Of a DNA stretch of 64,000 bases, positions 8,603 to 18,114 are shown piece after piece. The DNA lies in the NCBI RefSeq assembly GCF_900105065.1, contig NZ_LT629749.1:4464001-4528000 (forward strand), in the 5' to 3' direction. Source of the DNA: Friedmanniella luteola (GTDB lineage: Bacteria; Actinomycetota; Actinomycetes; Propionibacteriales; Propionibacteriaceae). A program made the position numbers and the translations under genes. Position 1 is the first letter of the stretch, and the number at the start of each line of letters is the position of its first letter. Below the pieces are notes generated by a model that was not told the origin of the DNA, searched no databases, and was given only the letters and a program-made list of their open reading frames with translations.

Positions 8603-10042
8603 TTGCCCCGCCGGCTGAGGTCGTGGCTGCGCGGTTTCCCGCTGGAGCGCCGCGTCTTCCTGCTGACCACCCTCGCGGTGGCGGTCGCGGTGGCCGCCAC
8701 CGGCCTGGCCGCCTTCGTCACCCTCCGCGTCTCGCTCTACAACGCCCTCGACGACGAGCTGATCGAGGTGGCCAGCACGCTGGCCGTCCCGGTGGCGCAG
8801 GACATCACCCGGCTGGGCGGGCTGACCGAGAGCGCGCTGCGGGCCGGTGACGTCAGCGTCGCCGCCTACCGCGCCGACGGCACGCCGTTCTTCGTCCCCG
8901 ACGAGCGGGAGCACCTGGTGCTCACCCACGACGAGCTGGCGGTCGCCCGGCTGCAGCGCGGGGCCTCGGCCCGCACCGGCGTCGCGACCGACGGCGAGCA
9001 GTACCGGATCGTCGCCGTCCCCATCACCCAGCTCGGCAACTACGCGCTGGTCCTCGGCCGGCCGCTGGAGCCCACCAACAACACGCTCCGCTCGGTGTCG
9101 GTCGTCCTCGTCGTCTTCGGGGCGCTCGGGGTGGGGCTGGCCGCGGTGGTCGGCGCCACCGTCGCCCGGTCCGGGCTGCGACCGGTCCGCCAGCTGTCGG
9201 TCGCCGTCGAGCACGTCACCGCGACCGACGACCTCGAGCCGATCAGCATCGCCGCGAGCGGTGACCTGGCCCTGCTGGCCGACACCTTCAACCGGATGCT
9301 CACCTCGCTGGCCTCCTCCCGGGAGCGGCAGCGCCAGCTGATCGCCGACGCGGGCCACGAGCTGCGGACCCCGCTGACCAGCCTGCGCACGAACATCGAG
9401 CTGCTGACCGCCGACGCCAGCACCGGCATGCTCAAGCCGGCCGACCGGACGGCGATCCTGGCCGACGTCAACGCCCAGCTCGCGGAGTTCACCAGCCTGA
9501 TCGGCGACCTCGTCCAGCTGGCCCGCGAGGACGGGGTGGCGGCCTCGCCGGAGCCGATCGACCTGCGCGACGTCATCCGCTCGGCCCTGGAGCGGGTCCG
9601 CCGGCGGGCCCACGGGGTGGACTTCGACGTCGAGCTCAACCCCTACTACGTCATCGGCGAGGCCGAGACCCTGGAGCGGGCGTTCACGAACCTGCTCGAC
9701 AACGCGGTGAAGTGGAGCCCGGCCGGTGGCACCGTCCGGGTGCAGCTGGAGGGTGGCCGGTTCCGCGTCGCCGACCAGGGCCCCGGCATCGACGAGGCCG
9801 ACCTGCCCTTCGTGTTCGACCGGTTCTTCCGCGCCGAGGCGGCCCGCAACACCCCGGGCACCGGCCTCGGCCTGTCGATCGTCGCCCAGGCCGTCGACCG
9901 GCACGGCGGGTGGGTGCGGGCCAGCCGCTCGGCGCAGGGCGGGGCCGAGTTCACCGTGCAGCTGCCCGGCGCGACGACGTTCGAGGCGCTGTCCGAGGTG
10001 CGCCCCAGCGGGTCCGGAGCGTCGCCGGCCCGCCGGCCCTGA
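8603..10042 (+). CDS. Sensor histidine kinase (MprB-like)
   Basis: This 479-residue membrane kinase pairs with the response regulator upstream. A membrane helix at about 15-38 is followed by an extracytoplasmic sensor of about 125 residues, a second helix (165-185) and a HAMP segment. The H box AGHELRTPLTSLRTN carries the phospho-accepting His (about 252), followed by N box NLLDNAVKWSP, and G boxes DQGPGID and TGLGLSI. The start is TTG at 8603 with GGAGGGG upstream; I saw no in-frame ATG or GTG that fits better. The C-terminal 25 residues are Ser/Pro/Arg-rich and variable. Confidence 0.92.
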   Translation: MPRRLRSWLRGFPLERRVFLLTTLAVAVAVAATGLAAFVTLRVSLYNALDDELIEVASTLAVPVAQDITRLGGLTESALRAGDVSVAAYRADGTPFFVPDEREHLVLTHDELAVARLQRGASARTGVATDGEQYRIVAVPITQLGNYALVLGRPLEPTNNTLRSVSVVLVVFGALGVGLAAVVGATVARSGLRPVRQLSVAVEHVTATDDLEPISIAASGDLALLADTFNRMLTSLASSRERQRQLIADAGHELRTPLTSLRTNIELLTADASTGMLKPADRTAILADVNAQLAEFTSLIGDLVQLAREDGVAASPEPIDLRDVIRSALERVRRRAHGVDFDVELNPYYVIGEAETLERAFTNLLDNAVKWSPAGGTVRVQLEGGRFRVADQGPGIDEADLPFVFDRFFRAEAARNTPGTGLGLSIVAQAVDRHGGWVRASRSAQGGAEFTVQLPGATTFEALSEVRPSGSGASPARRP

Positions 10043-10297
10043 GCCCCGGCCGGGAGGTCGCCGGGACGCGACCCATCCGATCCCACGACCGCGCCGAACA
10101 GGCAGCAGAGCGACAAGTGCTCCGGGGAAGCCGGCCGGCAGTTCCACACCCCGCAGCAGCTCCACGTGCCCCGCGGTTCGGGCCGGCGCCGTCTCGAGGT
10201 CGTCCGGCTCGCTCTCCTGCCCTCCTTGTGTGCTCCGCGCACCGAGGGCGCCGCGGCCACGCTCCTGCGGAGCACCACCCCTCATCGAGGAGCCAGC

Positions 10298-11245
10298 ATG
10301 TTCGGAAAAGATGTCGTCGTCGACATGATCAACCGCAGTGCCGAGAACGAGGCGGACCGCCGCAACTTCCTCCGCACCGCCGGCCTGACCGGCCTGGGCG
10401 TCGTCGGCGCGGCCGCCCTCTCCGGCGCGGGCGGGCTCACCGCCTCCGCCGCCCCCACCACCAAGGCCGCCGGCGCGCCCAGCGACAGCGCCGTGCTCAA
10501 CTTCGCCCTCAACCTGGAGTACCTCGAGGCGGAGTTCTACCTGCACGCGTACTACGGCTGGGGCGTCAGCTCCTCCCTGACGGGCGGCAAGGGCACCCGC
10601 GGCAGCGTGACCGGCGGCCACAAGGTCCCGTTCAAGAGCAAGGCCATCGCGGAGTACGCCCGCGAGATCGCCGAGGACGAGCTCAACCACGTCACGTTCC
10701 TGCGCGGCGCCCTCGGCTCCAGCGCGGTCGCGCGTCCGAAGATCGACCTGAAGGCCAGCTTCACCGCGGCCGCCCGGGCCGCGGGCCTGATCACCTCCAA
10801 GCAGACCTTCGACCCGTTCGCCAACGAGAACAACTTCCTGCTCGGCGCCTTCATCTTCGAAGACGTCGGCGTCACCGCCTACAAGGGCGCCGCCCCGCTC
10901 ATCGACAACAAGACCTACCTCGAGGCGGCGGCCGGCATCCTCGCCGTCGAGGCCTACCACGCGGGCATCGTCCGCACCTCGCTCTACGCGAAGGGCCTCC
11001 AGGCGGCGGTGCAGAAGATCTCCGACGCCCGGGACAGCCTGGACGGCAAGTCGAACCTCGACCAGGGCATCGGCGGCAAGAAGCGCGGCAACCTGGTGCC
11101 GACCAACGGCAACAGCATCGCCTACTCCCGCAGCCCGGGCCAGGTGCTGAACATCGTCTACCTCAACCCGAAGTCGGTCGACCGCGGCGGGTTCTTCCCG
11201 GCCGGTCTGAACGGCGAGGTCAAGGTCAGCGCGGACAACGCCTGA
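10298..11245 (+). CDS. Tat-exported ferritin-like protein (desiccation-related family)
   Basis: This 315-residue protein starts at ATG 10298 behind GAGGAG. A twin-arginine signal, [18 protein letters not shown], lies at about residues 20-37, followed by a hydrophobic core and ASA, so it should leave the cytoplasm folded by the Tat pathway. The mature part has ferritin-like helices with [21 protein letters not shown] and [13 protein letters not shown], whose Glu and His residues could form a di-iron site. The family is related to plant and bacterial desiccation-related proteins. Iron handling or oxidative protection outside the cell is an inference. The gene is monocistronic, with a hairpin after its stop. 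Confidence 0.85.
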   Translation: MFGKDVVVDMINRSAENEADRRNFLRTAGLTGLGVVGAAALSGAGGLTASAAPTTKAAGAPSDSAVLNFALNLEYLEAEFYLHAYYGWGVSSSLTGGKGTRGSVTGGHKVPFKSKAIAEYAREIAEDELNHVTFLRGALGSSAVARPKIDLKASFTAAARAAGLITSKQTFDPFANENNFLLGAFIFEDVGVTAYKGAAPLIDNKTYLEAAAGILAVEAYHAGIVRTSLYAKGLQAAVQKISDARDSLDGKSNLDQGIGGKKRGNLVPTNGNSIAYSRSPGQVLNIVYLNPKSVDRGGFFPAGLNGEVKVSADNA

Positions 11246-11260
11246 CGGACGGACTGACCG

Positions 11261-11300
11261 ACGGCCGGCGCCCCCCTCCCGCGAGGTGGGCGCCGGTCGT
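11261..11300 (+). terminator. Hairpin terminator after the ferritin-like gene
   Basis: CCGGCGCCC (11265-11273) and GGGCGCCGG (11288-11296) pair perfectly; outer bases extend the stem to 13 bp with one G-T pair around a 14-base loop. There is no U-tract, as is common for actinobacterial terminators. It lies 16 bp after the stop codon. Confidence 0.65.
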
Positions 11301-11365
11301 CCTGTTCCCCGCCGCCCCGCTCGACGGGGGTGGCACGATGAGACCGACCCCGAGGAGGGCCGACG

Positions 11366-12601
11366 ATGGTGCTGCAGACACTGACTGCGCCGACTTCCCG
11401 AACGGCTCTGCTGGGCCGCACCCGCCTGCTCGGCCCGGCCTTCGTGGCGGCCGTCGCCTACGTCGACCCGGGCAACGTCGCGACCAACACCACCGCCGGG
11501 GCCACCTACCAGTACCTGCTGCTCTGGGTCCTGGTCGGCGCCACCTTGATGGCCGGGCTCATCCAGTACCTGTCGGCCAAGGTCGGCTGGCTGACCGGGG
11601 AGTCGCTGCCCGCCCTCGTCGGCGCCCGCACCCGCCGTCCGGTGCGGCTCGCCTACTGGGTGCAGGCCGAGCTGGTCGCCGTCGCCACCGACATCGCCGA
11701 GATCGTCGGCGGCGCCCTGGCCCTGCAGCTGCTCTTCGACCTGCCGCTGGTGGCCGGCGCTCTGGTCACCACGACCGTCTCCACCGCCCTGCTCTACGTC
11801 CAGCGGCACGGCCAGCCCACCTTCGAGAAGGTCATCACCGCCCTGCTGGCCGTGGTCACCGTCGGCTTCCTCGCCGGGCTGGTCGTCGACCCGCCGGCGG
11901 CGGGCGAGGCCGCCCGCGGGCTCGTGCCCCGCCTCGCCGGCGTCGACAGCGCCCTGCTGGCCGTCGGCATGCTGGGCGCCACCGTGATGCCGCACGCGGT
12001 CTACCTGCACTCGGCGCTGGTCCGTGACCGGCACGGCCGGGCCGACGCGACCAACGCCCGCCCGGTGCTCGGCGCGGTCAAGGCCGACGTGGTGCTGGCC
12101 ATGGTCGTCGCCGGCAGCGTGAACATCGGGATGCTGCTGCTGTCCGGCAGCGCGCTGTTCGGCCTGCAGCTGGACGGGCTGAGCGAGGTGCACGCGGCGA
12201 TCGGGGCCGGGCTCGGCCCGCTGGTGGCGGTCCTGTTCGCCCTCGCGCTGCTGGCGTCCGGACTGGCCTCCACCTCAGTCGGCGGCTACGCCGGTGCGGT
12301 GATCATGGACGGCCTGCTGCACCGCCGGATCCCGCTGCTCTGGCGCCGCCTCGCCACCGCCATCCCGGCCCTGGTGCTGCTCGCCCTCGGCGCCGACCCC
12401 ACCCAGCTGCTGATCCTGTCCCAGGTGGTGCTGTCCTTCGGCATCCCCTTCGCCCTGGTCCCGCTGGTCCGGATCGCCCGTGACCGCCGGCTGATGGCCC
12501 TGGTCCCCACCCGGGGCGCGACGATCGTCCTCACCTGGGCCGTCGTCGCGGCCATCGTCGCCCTCAACGCCCTGCTGGTGGTCCTGCTCGTCCTGGCCTG
12601 A
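11366..12601 (+). CDS. mntH: NRAMP family Mn2+/Fe2+ transporter
   Basis: This 411-residue membrane protein has about eleven helices. The NRAMP metal-site motifs are present: DPGN in helix 1 (AYVDPGNVATN, about residues 32-41) and MPH in helix 6 (GATVMPHAVYLHS). It takes up divalent manganese, possibly iron, with protons. ATG at 11366 follows GAGGAGGG. It is a single gene between a hairpin terminator and a palindrome. No Mur- or MntR-like box was recognised upstream. Neighbouring a ferritin-like protein may point to metal homeostasis, but the two are separated by a terminator. Confidence 0.9.
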   Translation: MVLQTLTAPTSRTALLGRTRLLGPAFVAAVAYVDPGNVATNTTAGATYQYLLLWVLVGATLMAGLIQYLSAKVGWLTGESLPALVGARTRRPVRLAYWVQAELVAVATDIAEIVGGALALQLLFDLPLVAGALVTTTVSTALLYVQRHGQPTFEKVITALLAVVTVGFLAGLVVDPPAAGEAARGLVPRLAGVDSALLAVGMLGATVMPHAVYLHSALVRDRHGRADATNARPVLGAVKADVVLAMVVAGSVNIGMLLLSGSALFGLQLDGLSEVHAAIGAGLGPLVAVLFALALLASGLASTSVGGYAGAVIMDGLLHRRIPLLWRRLATAIPALVLLALGADPTQLLILSQVVLSFGIPFALVPLVRIARDRRLMALVPTRGATIVLTWAVVAAIVALNALLVVLLVLA

Positions 12602-12643
12602 GGTGGGGTCCGTGGTCACCCCGCACCCAGTGGTCAGACCTGA

Positions 12644-12661
12644 GTTGACCCCGGGGTCAAC
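12644..12661. terminator. 18-bp perfect palindrome between convergent genes
   Basis: GTTGACCCCGGGGTCAAC is an uninterrupted palindrome in the gap between the ends of the NRAMP gene and the glycosylase gene. Its place between convergent stops suggests a bidirectional terminator; a protein-binding site is the alternative because it has no natural loop. Confidence 0.4.
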
Positions 12662-12688
12662 GGGGTTTGACTAGTCGAGGGAGGCACC

Positions 12689-13645
12689 TCAGGAGCGGCC
12701 GCGGGTCGCGTACGGGGTGTGGGTCGGCAGCGTCATCCGCGGGGCGCGGCGCGGCCGGCGGGCGACGCCCCCCATCAGGCCCAGCAGCGCCTGGACGCGG
12801 AAGCGGTGGCCGCGGTAGGGCTCCAGCAGCTCGGTGGCCGCGGCGTCGTCGAGCGCCTCCCCGGTCAGGGCGTAGGTGATGTTCTTGCCCACGTGGTAGT
12901 CCCCGATGCTCCACGCGTCGGCGTCGCCGTGGGCCCGCTGCCGCACCTCGGCCGAGGTCCACGGCCCCACCCCGGGCAGGCTGCGGAGCGCCCGGTCGGC
13001 CTCCGCCCCGCCCAGCGCCAGCGTCCGCTCCAGGGCGGCGGCCCGACCGGCGGTCCGCACCAGGGTCCGGCTGCGCCGCTCCTCCACCCCGGCGGCCAGG
13101 AAGGTCCAGCTGGGCACCCGGGCCCACACCGCCGGCGTCGGCGGGATCCGCATCCCGTACGCCGCCGACGCCGGGTCGGTGGCCGGCCCCGGGCCGGGCT
13201 CGCCGAACTCGGTGACCAGCAGGTGCCAGGCCCGGAAGGCCTCCTTGCCGGTGACGACCTGCTCCAGGCAGGCAGGCGCCATGGCCTCGTAGACCGCGTC
13301 CGTGCGGCCGACGCGGTAGTGCCCGTACCGCCGCACCGCCTCGACGAGGACGGGGTGCACCGGGACGAAGCCGTCGACGTCGTCCTCCTCGCCGACCAGC
13401 CGCGGCAGCTGGTCCAGCACCCAGGCCGCACCCTCGCCCCAGGCGCGCGCCGCGACCTCGCCCCCGTTCGCCACCACCTTGAGCAGCGCGGGCCCGACCG
13501 GCGTCCGCGTGGTCCGGAGGTGGACGTCGCCGAGCACCCGGTGGGTCGGGTCGCCGGCCCCCCGGCGGTGCAGGCCCAGCACGGGGGCGAGCAGCACCGC
13601 GCGGTCGAGGACGAGCCGCCGGGTCAGCCCGGTCGGCCCGCTCAC
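12689..13645 (-). CDS. DNA-3-methyladenine glycosylase (AlkA-like, HhH-GPD)
   Basis: This 318-residue base-excision repair enzyme removes alkylated purines. The helix-hairpin-helix LRSLPGVGPWTSAEV lies near residue 225, followed about 20 residues later by the catalytic Asp in SIGDYHVGK. The N-terminal half resembles the AlkA-type beta domain, and the C-terminal 40 residues are Arg/Pro-rich. The GTG start (13645) shares GTGA with the stop of the GNAT gene, so the two are translationally coupled. It is the last gene of a three-gene operon. Confidence 0.85.
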   Translation of the reverse strand: MSGPTGLTRRLVLDRAVLLAPVLGLHRRGAGDPTHRVLGDVHLRTTRTPVGPALLKVVANGGEVAARAWGEGAAWVLDQLPRLVGEEDDVDGFVPVHPVLVEAVRRYGHYRVGRTDAVYEAMAPACLEQVVTGKEAFRAWHLLVTEFGEPGPGPATDPASAAYGMRIPPTPAVWARVPSWTFLAAGVEERRSRTLVRTAGRAAALERTLALGGAEADRALRSLPGVGPWTSAEVRQRAHGDADAWSIGDYHVGKNITYALTGEALDDAAATELLEPYRGHRFRVQALLGLMGGVARRPRRAPRMTLPTHTPYATRGRS

Positions 13646-14166
13646 GGCGCCACCGGCCGGCGGACGGCCCAGTCCCCGGCGAGCCGGCGGCGGAAGCCCG
13701 TGCGGCGCAGCACGCCCTGGGAGGCGACGTCGTCGTCGTCGGTGCCGGCCAGCACCTGGTCGGCACCGTCGGCCCAGGCGACGTCGAGGAGCTGCGCGAC
13801 GGCCCGGCTGGCCACCCCGCGGCGGCGGAGCGGGGGGACGACGGCGTAGCCGATCTCGACCACGGCCGGCCCCTCCGCGGCGGGCGGGCCGTGGAAGCCG
13901 ACGTCACCCACCACCGCGCCGTCGACCCGGATCTCGTGCACCCACCAGCGCGGCAGCCCGGCCAGGGTGCCCATGGCGGCGTGGGCGGCCAGCAGCATCG
14001 CCAGCACGTCGACGGTCTCGGGCAGCGGGTAGTCGGGGTGCCAGCCGGCCGCGTCGGCGGGCGCGGGCGCGACGCCCTCGACCAGCCGGCGGGCGGCGGC
14101 GACCGGCCACGGCCGGAGGGTGACGGGGCCGGTCGGCCCGCTCGTCCCGGGCACCGTCGCGCTCAT
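13642..14166 (-). CDS. GNAT family N-acetyltransferase
   Basis: The 174-residue protein has the GNAT fold: VGDVGFHG on beta 4, EIGYAVVPPLRRRGVASRAV with the acetyl-CoA pyrophosphate loop (RRRGVA) at about 110-130, and a final strand VLRRTGFRRR. It resembles the RimJ/RimL branch that acetylates amino groups of proteins or small molecules; the acceptor is unknown. ATG at 14166 overlaps the DUF3152 stop (ATGA), and its own stop overlaps the next start, so it sits in the middle of a tightly coupled operon. Confidence 0.85.
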   Translation of the reverse strand: MSATVPGTSGPTGPVTLRPWPVAAARRLVEGVAPAPADAAGWHPDYPLPETVDVLAMLLAAHAAMGTLAGLPRWWVHEIRVDGAVVGDVGFHGPPAAEGPAVVEIGYAVVPPLRRRGVASRAVAQLLDVAWADGADQVLAGTDDDDVASQGVLRRTGFRRRLAGDWAVRRPVAP

Positions 14167-15095
14167 CCGCGGGTCCGCCGGGGCCAGGGGTTGGCGTCGC
14201 ACCCACCCAGGCCCTTGGTCTGCTGCAGCATCACCGGGGCCGGCGCGCCGCGGCGGGGGCAGCCGACGTGCTGGCGGCCCAGCGCGTGGCCGAACTCGTG
14301 GTTGACCAGGTAGCGCCGGTAACCGTCGCGGTCCGCGCCGTAGGAGCGTGCGCCGTCCACCCACCGACGCGCGTTGAGCACCACCCGGTCGCCGTTCTGG
14401 CAGGAGACCCGGCCGCGGGTCAGCAGCGGGGCGCAGAGCCGGTCGGTGGTCGTCGGGGTGGCGATGGTGGCGTGCAGGTCGGCGCGCTCGCCGCGGCCGA
14501 CCAGCCGGAACCGCACCCGGGTGGCCCCGGAGGTGCCCCGCCAGCTGCGGTCGTCGTCGAGCGTCGACGCCACCAGCCGCGCGGCCGCGTCGACGTCGAC
14601 GGGGACGCCCCGCTCCACCCGCAGGTCGAAGCGCAGCACCCGGCCGGGCCCGGACCGCGGCGCCCGCTCGACGTCGGCGACGGTGTAGCGGCCGGGTCCC
14701 GACGCCGGCACGGGCAGCCGCCGGCCGTCGGCGGCCCGGCCGGTGGCCCGCTCGGCGGTGGACCGGACGGGCCGCGCGGACGGGCGCGGGGAGGGCGTGG
14801 TCGACGGCCGCGCGGACGGGGCGGGGACGGGGCCGGTCGTCGGGTCGGGCGACGGACCGGCGGCCGGTCGCACCACGGCGCCGCTGGGGGCGTCCGGCGC
14901 CACCTGGAACCCGACGACGGCGAGGACGGCGGCCACCCCGACGGCCGCCAGGGCCAGCGCACGGAACCGGGGGGCACGGCGGACTCGGCTAGATTGTGAT
15001 CCGCTCGCGTCCGCGACGGGTCGGCCCCCGGCGGGCCGGCGGGGCCCGGGGCGGCGCGGCCGGTCGGGCGGGGACCCTGCCGGCGGAGCACTCAC
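14163..15095 (-). CDS. DUF3152 protein, probable membrane-anchored zinc peptidase
   Basis: The 310-residue protein has a basic N-terminus, one membrane helix (about 52-70: LALAAVGVAAVLAVVGF), a Pro/Ser/Thr-rich linker to about 130, then the DUF3152 domain. The domain ends in NHEFGHALGRQHVGC, an HExxHxxGxxH metzincin-like zinc site, and contains conserved cysteines. It should act outside the cell. The GTG start at 15095 has no Shine-Dalgarno sequence but a TAGTCT box (15104-15109) eight bases upstream, so translation may be leaderless. It is divergent from the YibE/F gene. Peptidase activity is inferred from the motif. Confidence 0.85.
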   Translation of the reverse strand: MSAPPAGSPPDRPRRPGPRRPAGGRPVADASGSQSSRVRRAPRFRALALAAVGVAAVLAVVGFQVAPDAPSGAVVRPAAGPSPDPTTGPVPAPSARPSTTPSPRPSARPVRSTAERATGRAADGRRLPVPASGPGRYTVADVERAPRSGPGRVLRFDLRVERGVPVDVDAAARLVASTLDDDRSWRGTSGATRVRFRLVGRGERADLHATIATPTTTDRLCAPLLTRGRVSCQNGDRVVLNARRWVDGARSYGADRDGYRRYLVNHEFGHALGRQHVGCPRRGAPAPVMLQQTKGLGGCDANPWPRRTRG

Positions 15096-15119
15096 GACGA
15101 CCAAGACTAGGCGGAGAAC

Positions 15120-16742
15120 GTGGCCCACACCCATTCCCGACCGGCGCGCCCGGGGGGCGGGCAGCTCGCGATGGTGGACGCGGACGAGCTGCGGCGGCAC
15201 CGCCGTGCCCTGCGGATGCTCGTGGTCGTGCTCATCCCGCTCGCCGTCTGGACCCTGGTGGGCCTCATCGCGCTCTGGCCGGGCGACATCTCCGAGGAGG
15301 TGAACTCTGACGTCGCCGGCTACAGCGTGCCCGGTGTCACCTACCCGACGGCGCGGATCACCGCCGTCCAGGAGATCTCCTGCGAGGGCCTCTCGGGCTC
15401 GACGCCGGGGGTCAGCGACAGCCGCTGCGCCAACATCACCGCCCAGCTGCTCGAGGGCGAGGACGAGGGCCTGTCCGCGACCGTCCCGCTGACCGACGCC
15501 CTCTACTCCTCCGGCGTCGAGGTCGGCCAGCAGGTCAAGCTGATCCGCATCCCGCCGGCCGACGGGCAGCCGTCGCAGTTCCAGTTCTCCGACTTCGAGC
15601 GCCGCACGCCGCTCATCCTGCTGACGCTGGCCTTCGTCGCCGTGGTCGTGGCGGTCGCGCGCTGGCGCGGCTTCGCCTCGCTGCTCGGCCTCGGCTTCGC
15701 GGGCGTCATCCTGGTCAAGTTCATGTTCCCGGCCCTCGTGGCGGGCGAGAACCCGGTCCTGATCGGCCTGATCGGCTCGTCGGCCATCATGTTCGTGGTC
15801 CTCTACGCCGCCCACGGGTTCAGCGCCCGGACGACGACAGCCCTCGTCGGGACGCTGTTCGGGCTGATCCTCATCGCCCTGCTGGGCTGGGGGGCGACCC
15901 GTTGGGCGCACCTGACCGGCGTCGCCGCCGAGGACGACTACGTGCTCGCCGCGGCCGCCCCGAACCTGTCGCTGACCTCGGTCGTGACGTGCGGCATCAT
16001 CCTGGCCGGGCTCGGCGTGCTCAACGACGTGACGATCACCCAGGCCTCGGCCGTCTGGGAGCTGGCGGACGGCCAGGACCCCGACGGCGAGGGCCGGAGC
16101 CAGCGCCGGCTGTTCTCCCGCGCCATGCGGATCGGCCGCGACCACATCGCCTCGACCATCTACACGATCGCCTTCGCCACCGCCGGCGCCTCGCTCTCGG
16201 TGCTGCTGCTCATCGCGGTCTACAACCGCCCGCTGCTGGAGGTGCTGCAGACCGAGCAGTTCGCCGGCGAGGTCATCCGCACCCTGGTCGGCTCGATCGG
16301 CCTGGTGCTCGCCGTCCCGCTGACCACCGCCATCGGGGTGGCCGTGGTCCGGGCCAGCGACCGCGGCAGCGCGCTCGGCTCCCGGCCGCGCAGCAGCGCC
16401 GCGGAGGAGTTCGAGGACCTCGAGCCGGTCCCCGCCGCCGACCGCTCCCGCGACCGGGACGACGACGACGAGGGCGCCGGCCCGGCCGTGGCCGACCGCC
16501 CGGTCCGCGACGGGCAGGACCGCGACGGGGCCGGTGCCACCCCCGCCAAGGCGGTCCGGGAGCGGGACGACGTGCCCGCGACGGGCTCCGCCGGCTCCGG
16601 CCGGGCGACGAGGAGCGAGGCCGAGACCGAGGCCAAGTGGCGACGCTGGCGCCGCCAGAAGCCGGCGGACGACTTCGGCTTCTCCGACCTCCGCGACCCC
16701 GACGAGAAGAGCAGCGGCCCCGGCCCCCGGCCGGGGCGCTGA
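15120..16742 (+). CDS. YibE/F family membrane protein
   Basis: This 540-residue protein has an N-terminal membrane helix (about 30-55), an extracytoplasmic domain of about 110 residues, then seven or so helices, the layout of the YibE/F family. GVLNDVTITQASAVWEL in the second half is the most conserved segment. The C-terminal 130 residues are a charged, disordered Asp/Arg-rich tail. GTG at 15120 follows GGCGGAG. The family function is not known; export or transport is only suggested by topology. The alcohol dehydrogenase gene begins four bases after its stop. Confidence 0.85.
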   Translation: MAHTHSRPARPGGGQLAMVDADELRRHRRALRMLVVVLIPLAVWTLVGLIALWPGDISEEVNSDVAGYSVPGVTYPTARITAVQEISCEGLSGSTPGVSDSRCANITAQLLEGEDEGLSATVPLTDALYSSGVEVGQQVKLIRIPPADGQPSQFQFSDFERRTPLILLTLAFVAVVVAVARWRGFASLLGLGFAGVILVKFMFPALVAGENPVLIGLIGSSAIMFVVLYAAHGFSARTTTALVGTLFGLILIALLGWGATRWAHLTGVAAEDDYVLAAAAPNLSLTSVVTCGIILAGLGVLNDVTITQASAVWELADGQDPDGEGRSQRRLFSRAMRIGRDHIASTIYTIAFATAGASLSVLLLIAVYNRPLLEVLQTEQFAGEVIRTLVGSIGLVLAVPLTTAIGVAVVRASDRGSALGSRPRSSAAEEFEDLEPVPAADRSRDRDDDDEGAGPAVADRPVRDGQDRDGAGATPAKAVRERDDVPATGSAGSGRATRSEAETEAKWRRWRRQKPADDFGFSDLRDPDEKSSGPGPRPGR

Positions 16743-16746
16743 CGAC

Positions 16747-17781
16747 GTGCGCGCCGTCGTCTACGACGCCGTGGGCGCCGTCCCGGTGGTGCGCGACGTC
16801 CCGCCGCCGGCCTGCCCCGCCGACGGCGTCCTGGTGGCCGTCGCCGCCACCGGCGTCTGCCGCTCCGACTGGCACGCCTGGCGGGGCCACGACCCGGTCG
16901 CCCTGCCGCACGTCCCGGGCCACGAGCTGGCGGGCACGGTGGTCGCCGTCGGGCCGGCGGTGACCCGCGCGGCCGTCGGTGACCGGGTGACCACGCCCTT
17001 CGTCAACGGCTGCGGCCGCTGCGACGTCTGCCGCGGCGGCGACCCGCAGGTGTGCCCCCAGCAGACCCAGCCGGGCTTCACCGGACCGGGCTCGTTCGCC
17101 GAGCTGGTGGCCCTGCACGCCGCGGACACCAACCTGGTCCGGCTGCCCGACGCGGTCGGCTTCGTCGAGGCCGCCGCGCTCGGCTGCCGGTTCGCCACCG
17201 CGTACCGGGCTCTCACCGCGCACGCCCGCCTGCAGCCCGGGCAGTGGCTGGCCGTGCACGGCTGCGGCGGCGTCGGGCTGTCGGCCGTGGCCATCGGGGC
17301 GGCCCTCGGGGCACGGGTGGTGGCTGTCGACCTCTCCGCCGACGCCCTCGACCGGGCCCGACGGCTGGGCGCGGAGGCCGTCGTCCGGTCGGACCACGCC
17401 GTCGAGGCCGTGCGGGAGGTCACCGGCGGCGGGGCGCACGCCTCCGTCGACGCCCTCGGCTCACCGGTGACGGCCGCCGCGTCGGTCCGGTCCCTGCGCC
17501 GTCGCGGCCGGCACGTCCAGGTGGGCCTGCTGCTGGACCCGGCCGGCACCGCGCTGCCGATGGACCTCGTGGTCGCCCACGAGCTGGAGCTGTACGGCTC
17601 GCACGGCCTCGCCGCCGCCGACTACCCGGCCATGCTCGCGCTGGTCGCCAGCGGCGCCGTCCGGCTGGCCGACCTGGTCGGTGCGGTGATCGGCCTCGAC
17701 GAGGCCCCCGCCGCCCTGATGGCGATGGACCAGCTGACCGGCGCCTCCAGCGGGATCACGGTGGTCGACCTCGGCCGCTGA
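16747..17781 (+). CDS. Zinc-dependent alcohol dehydrogenase (MDR family)
   Basis: This 344-residue enzyme oxidises an alcohol with NAD(P). The catalytic zinc ligands lie in GVCRSDWHAW and the GHE of HVPGHELAG; four structural-zinc cysteines are in CGRCDVCRGGDPQVC; the coenzyme motif is GCGGVGLSA near residue 178. GTG at 16747 lies directly after the YibE/F stop, so it is co-transcribed. The substrate is not evident; VDALGSPVTAA and the short length suit a medium-chain aliphatic or aromatic alcohol enzyme. Confidence 0.88.
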   Translation: MRAVVYDAVGAVPVVRDVPPPACPADGVLVAVAATGVCRSDWHAWRGHDPVALPHVPGHELAGTVVAVGPAVTRAAVGDRVTTPFVNGCGRCDVCRGGDPQVCPQQTQPGFTGPGSFAELVALHAADTNLVRLPDAVGFVEAAALGCRFATAYRALTAHARLQPGQWLAVHGCGGVGLSAVAIGAALGARVVAVDLSADALDRARRLGAEAVVRSDHAVEAVREVTGGGAHASVDALGSPVTAAASVRSLRRRGRHVQVGLLLDPAGTALPMDLVVAHELELYGSHGLAAADYPAMLALVASGAVRLADLVGAVIGLDEAPAALMAMDQLTGASSGITVVDLGR

Positions 17782-17865
17782 CGGCCGGGCCCGGCGGGTG
17801 CGCGCCACGCCGTCCAGTGCGGCCGCACGGGCCGAGCGGGACGACAGTCCGACGGCGCAGCGGCG

Positions 17866-18111
17866 CTAGGGGTGCTCCCTCCGGCGGAGCCTCTCGAGCT
17901 GCCGCTCCACCGCCGCCATCTCCCAGACCATCGCGCGCAGGAGCGGCAGGTCGTCCCCGTAGTCCGGGGGCGTCGCCCCCTCCACGGCCCAGGTGTCGAC
18001 GCACGGGCAGTCCTGCCGGCAGACGACCAGCCCGCCCTCGACGTCGAGGTCGTCCATGCGCACGCGCTGGTGCTCCTCGAGGGGGTGGTCGCACCCGGTG
18101 TGCTCGGCCAC
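17866..18111 (-). CDS. Small Cys-rich protein of unknown function
   Basis: The 81-residue protein carries Cys at 7, 31, 35 and 37 (VVCRQDCPCVD), which could bind a metal, and a helical, charged C-terminus (AVERQLERLRRRE). GTG at 18111 starts three bases after the ankyrin stop, so it is the third gene of the lysS operon. I do not recognise a family. Codon use matches the neighbours and the operon position supports it as real. Confidence 0.7.
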   Translation of the reverse strand: MAEHTGCDHPLEEHQRVRMDDLDVEGGLVVCRQDCPCVDTWAVEGATPPDYGDDLPLLRAMVWEMAAVERQLERLRRREHP

Positions 18112-18114
18112 GCC

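Noticed and set aside
12644-12661. Metal-regulator operator for the NRAMP gene
   Set aside because: The palindrome lies after the gene, between convergent stops, so it cannot control its promoter.
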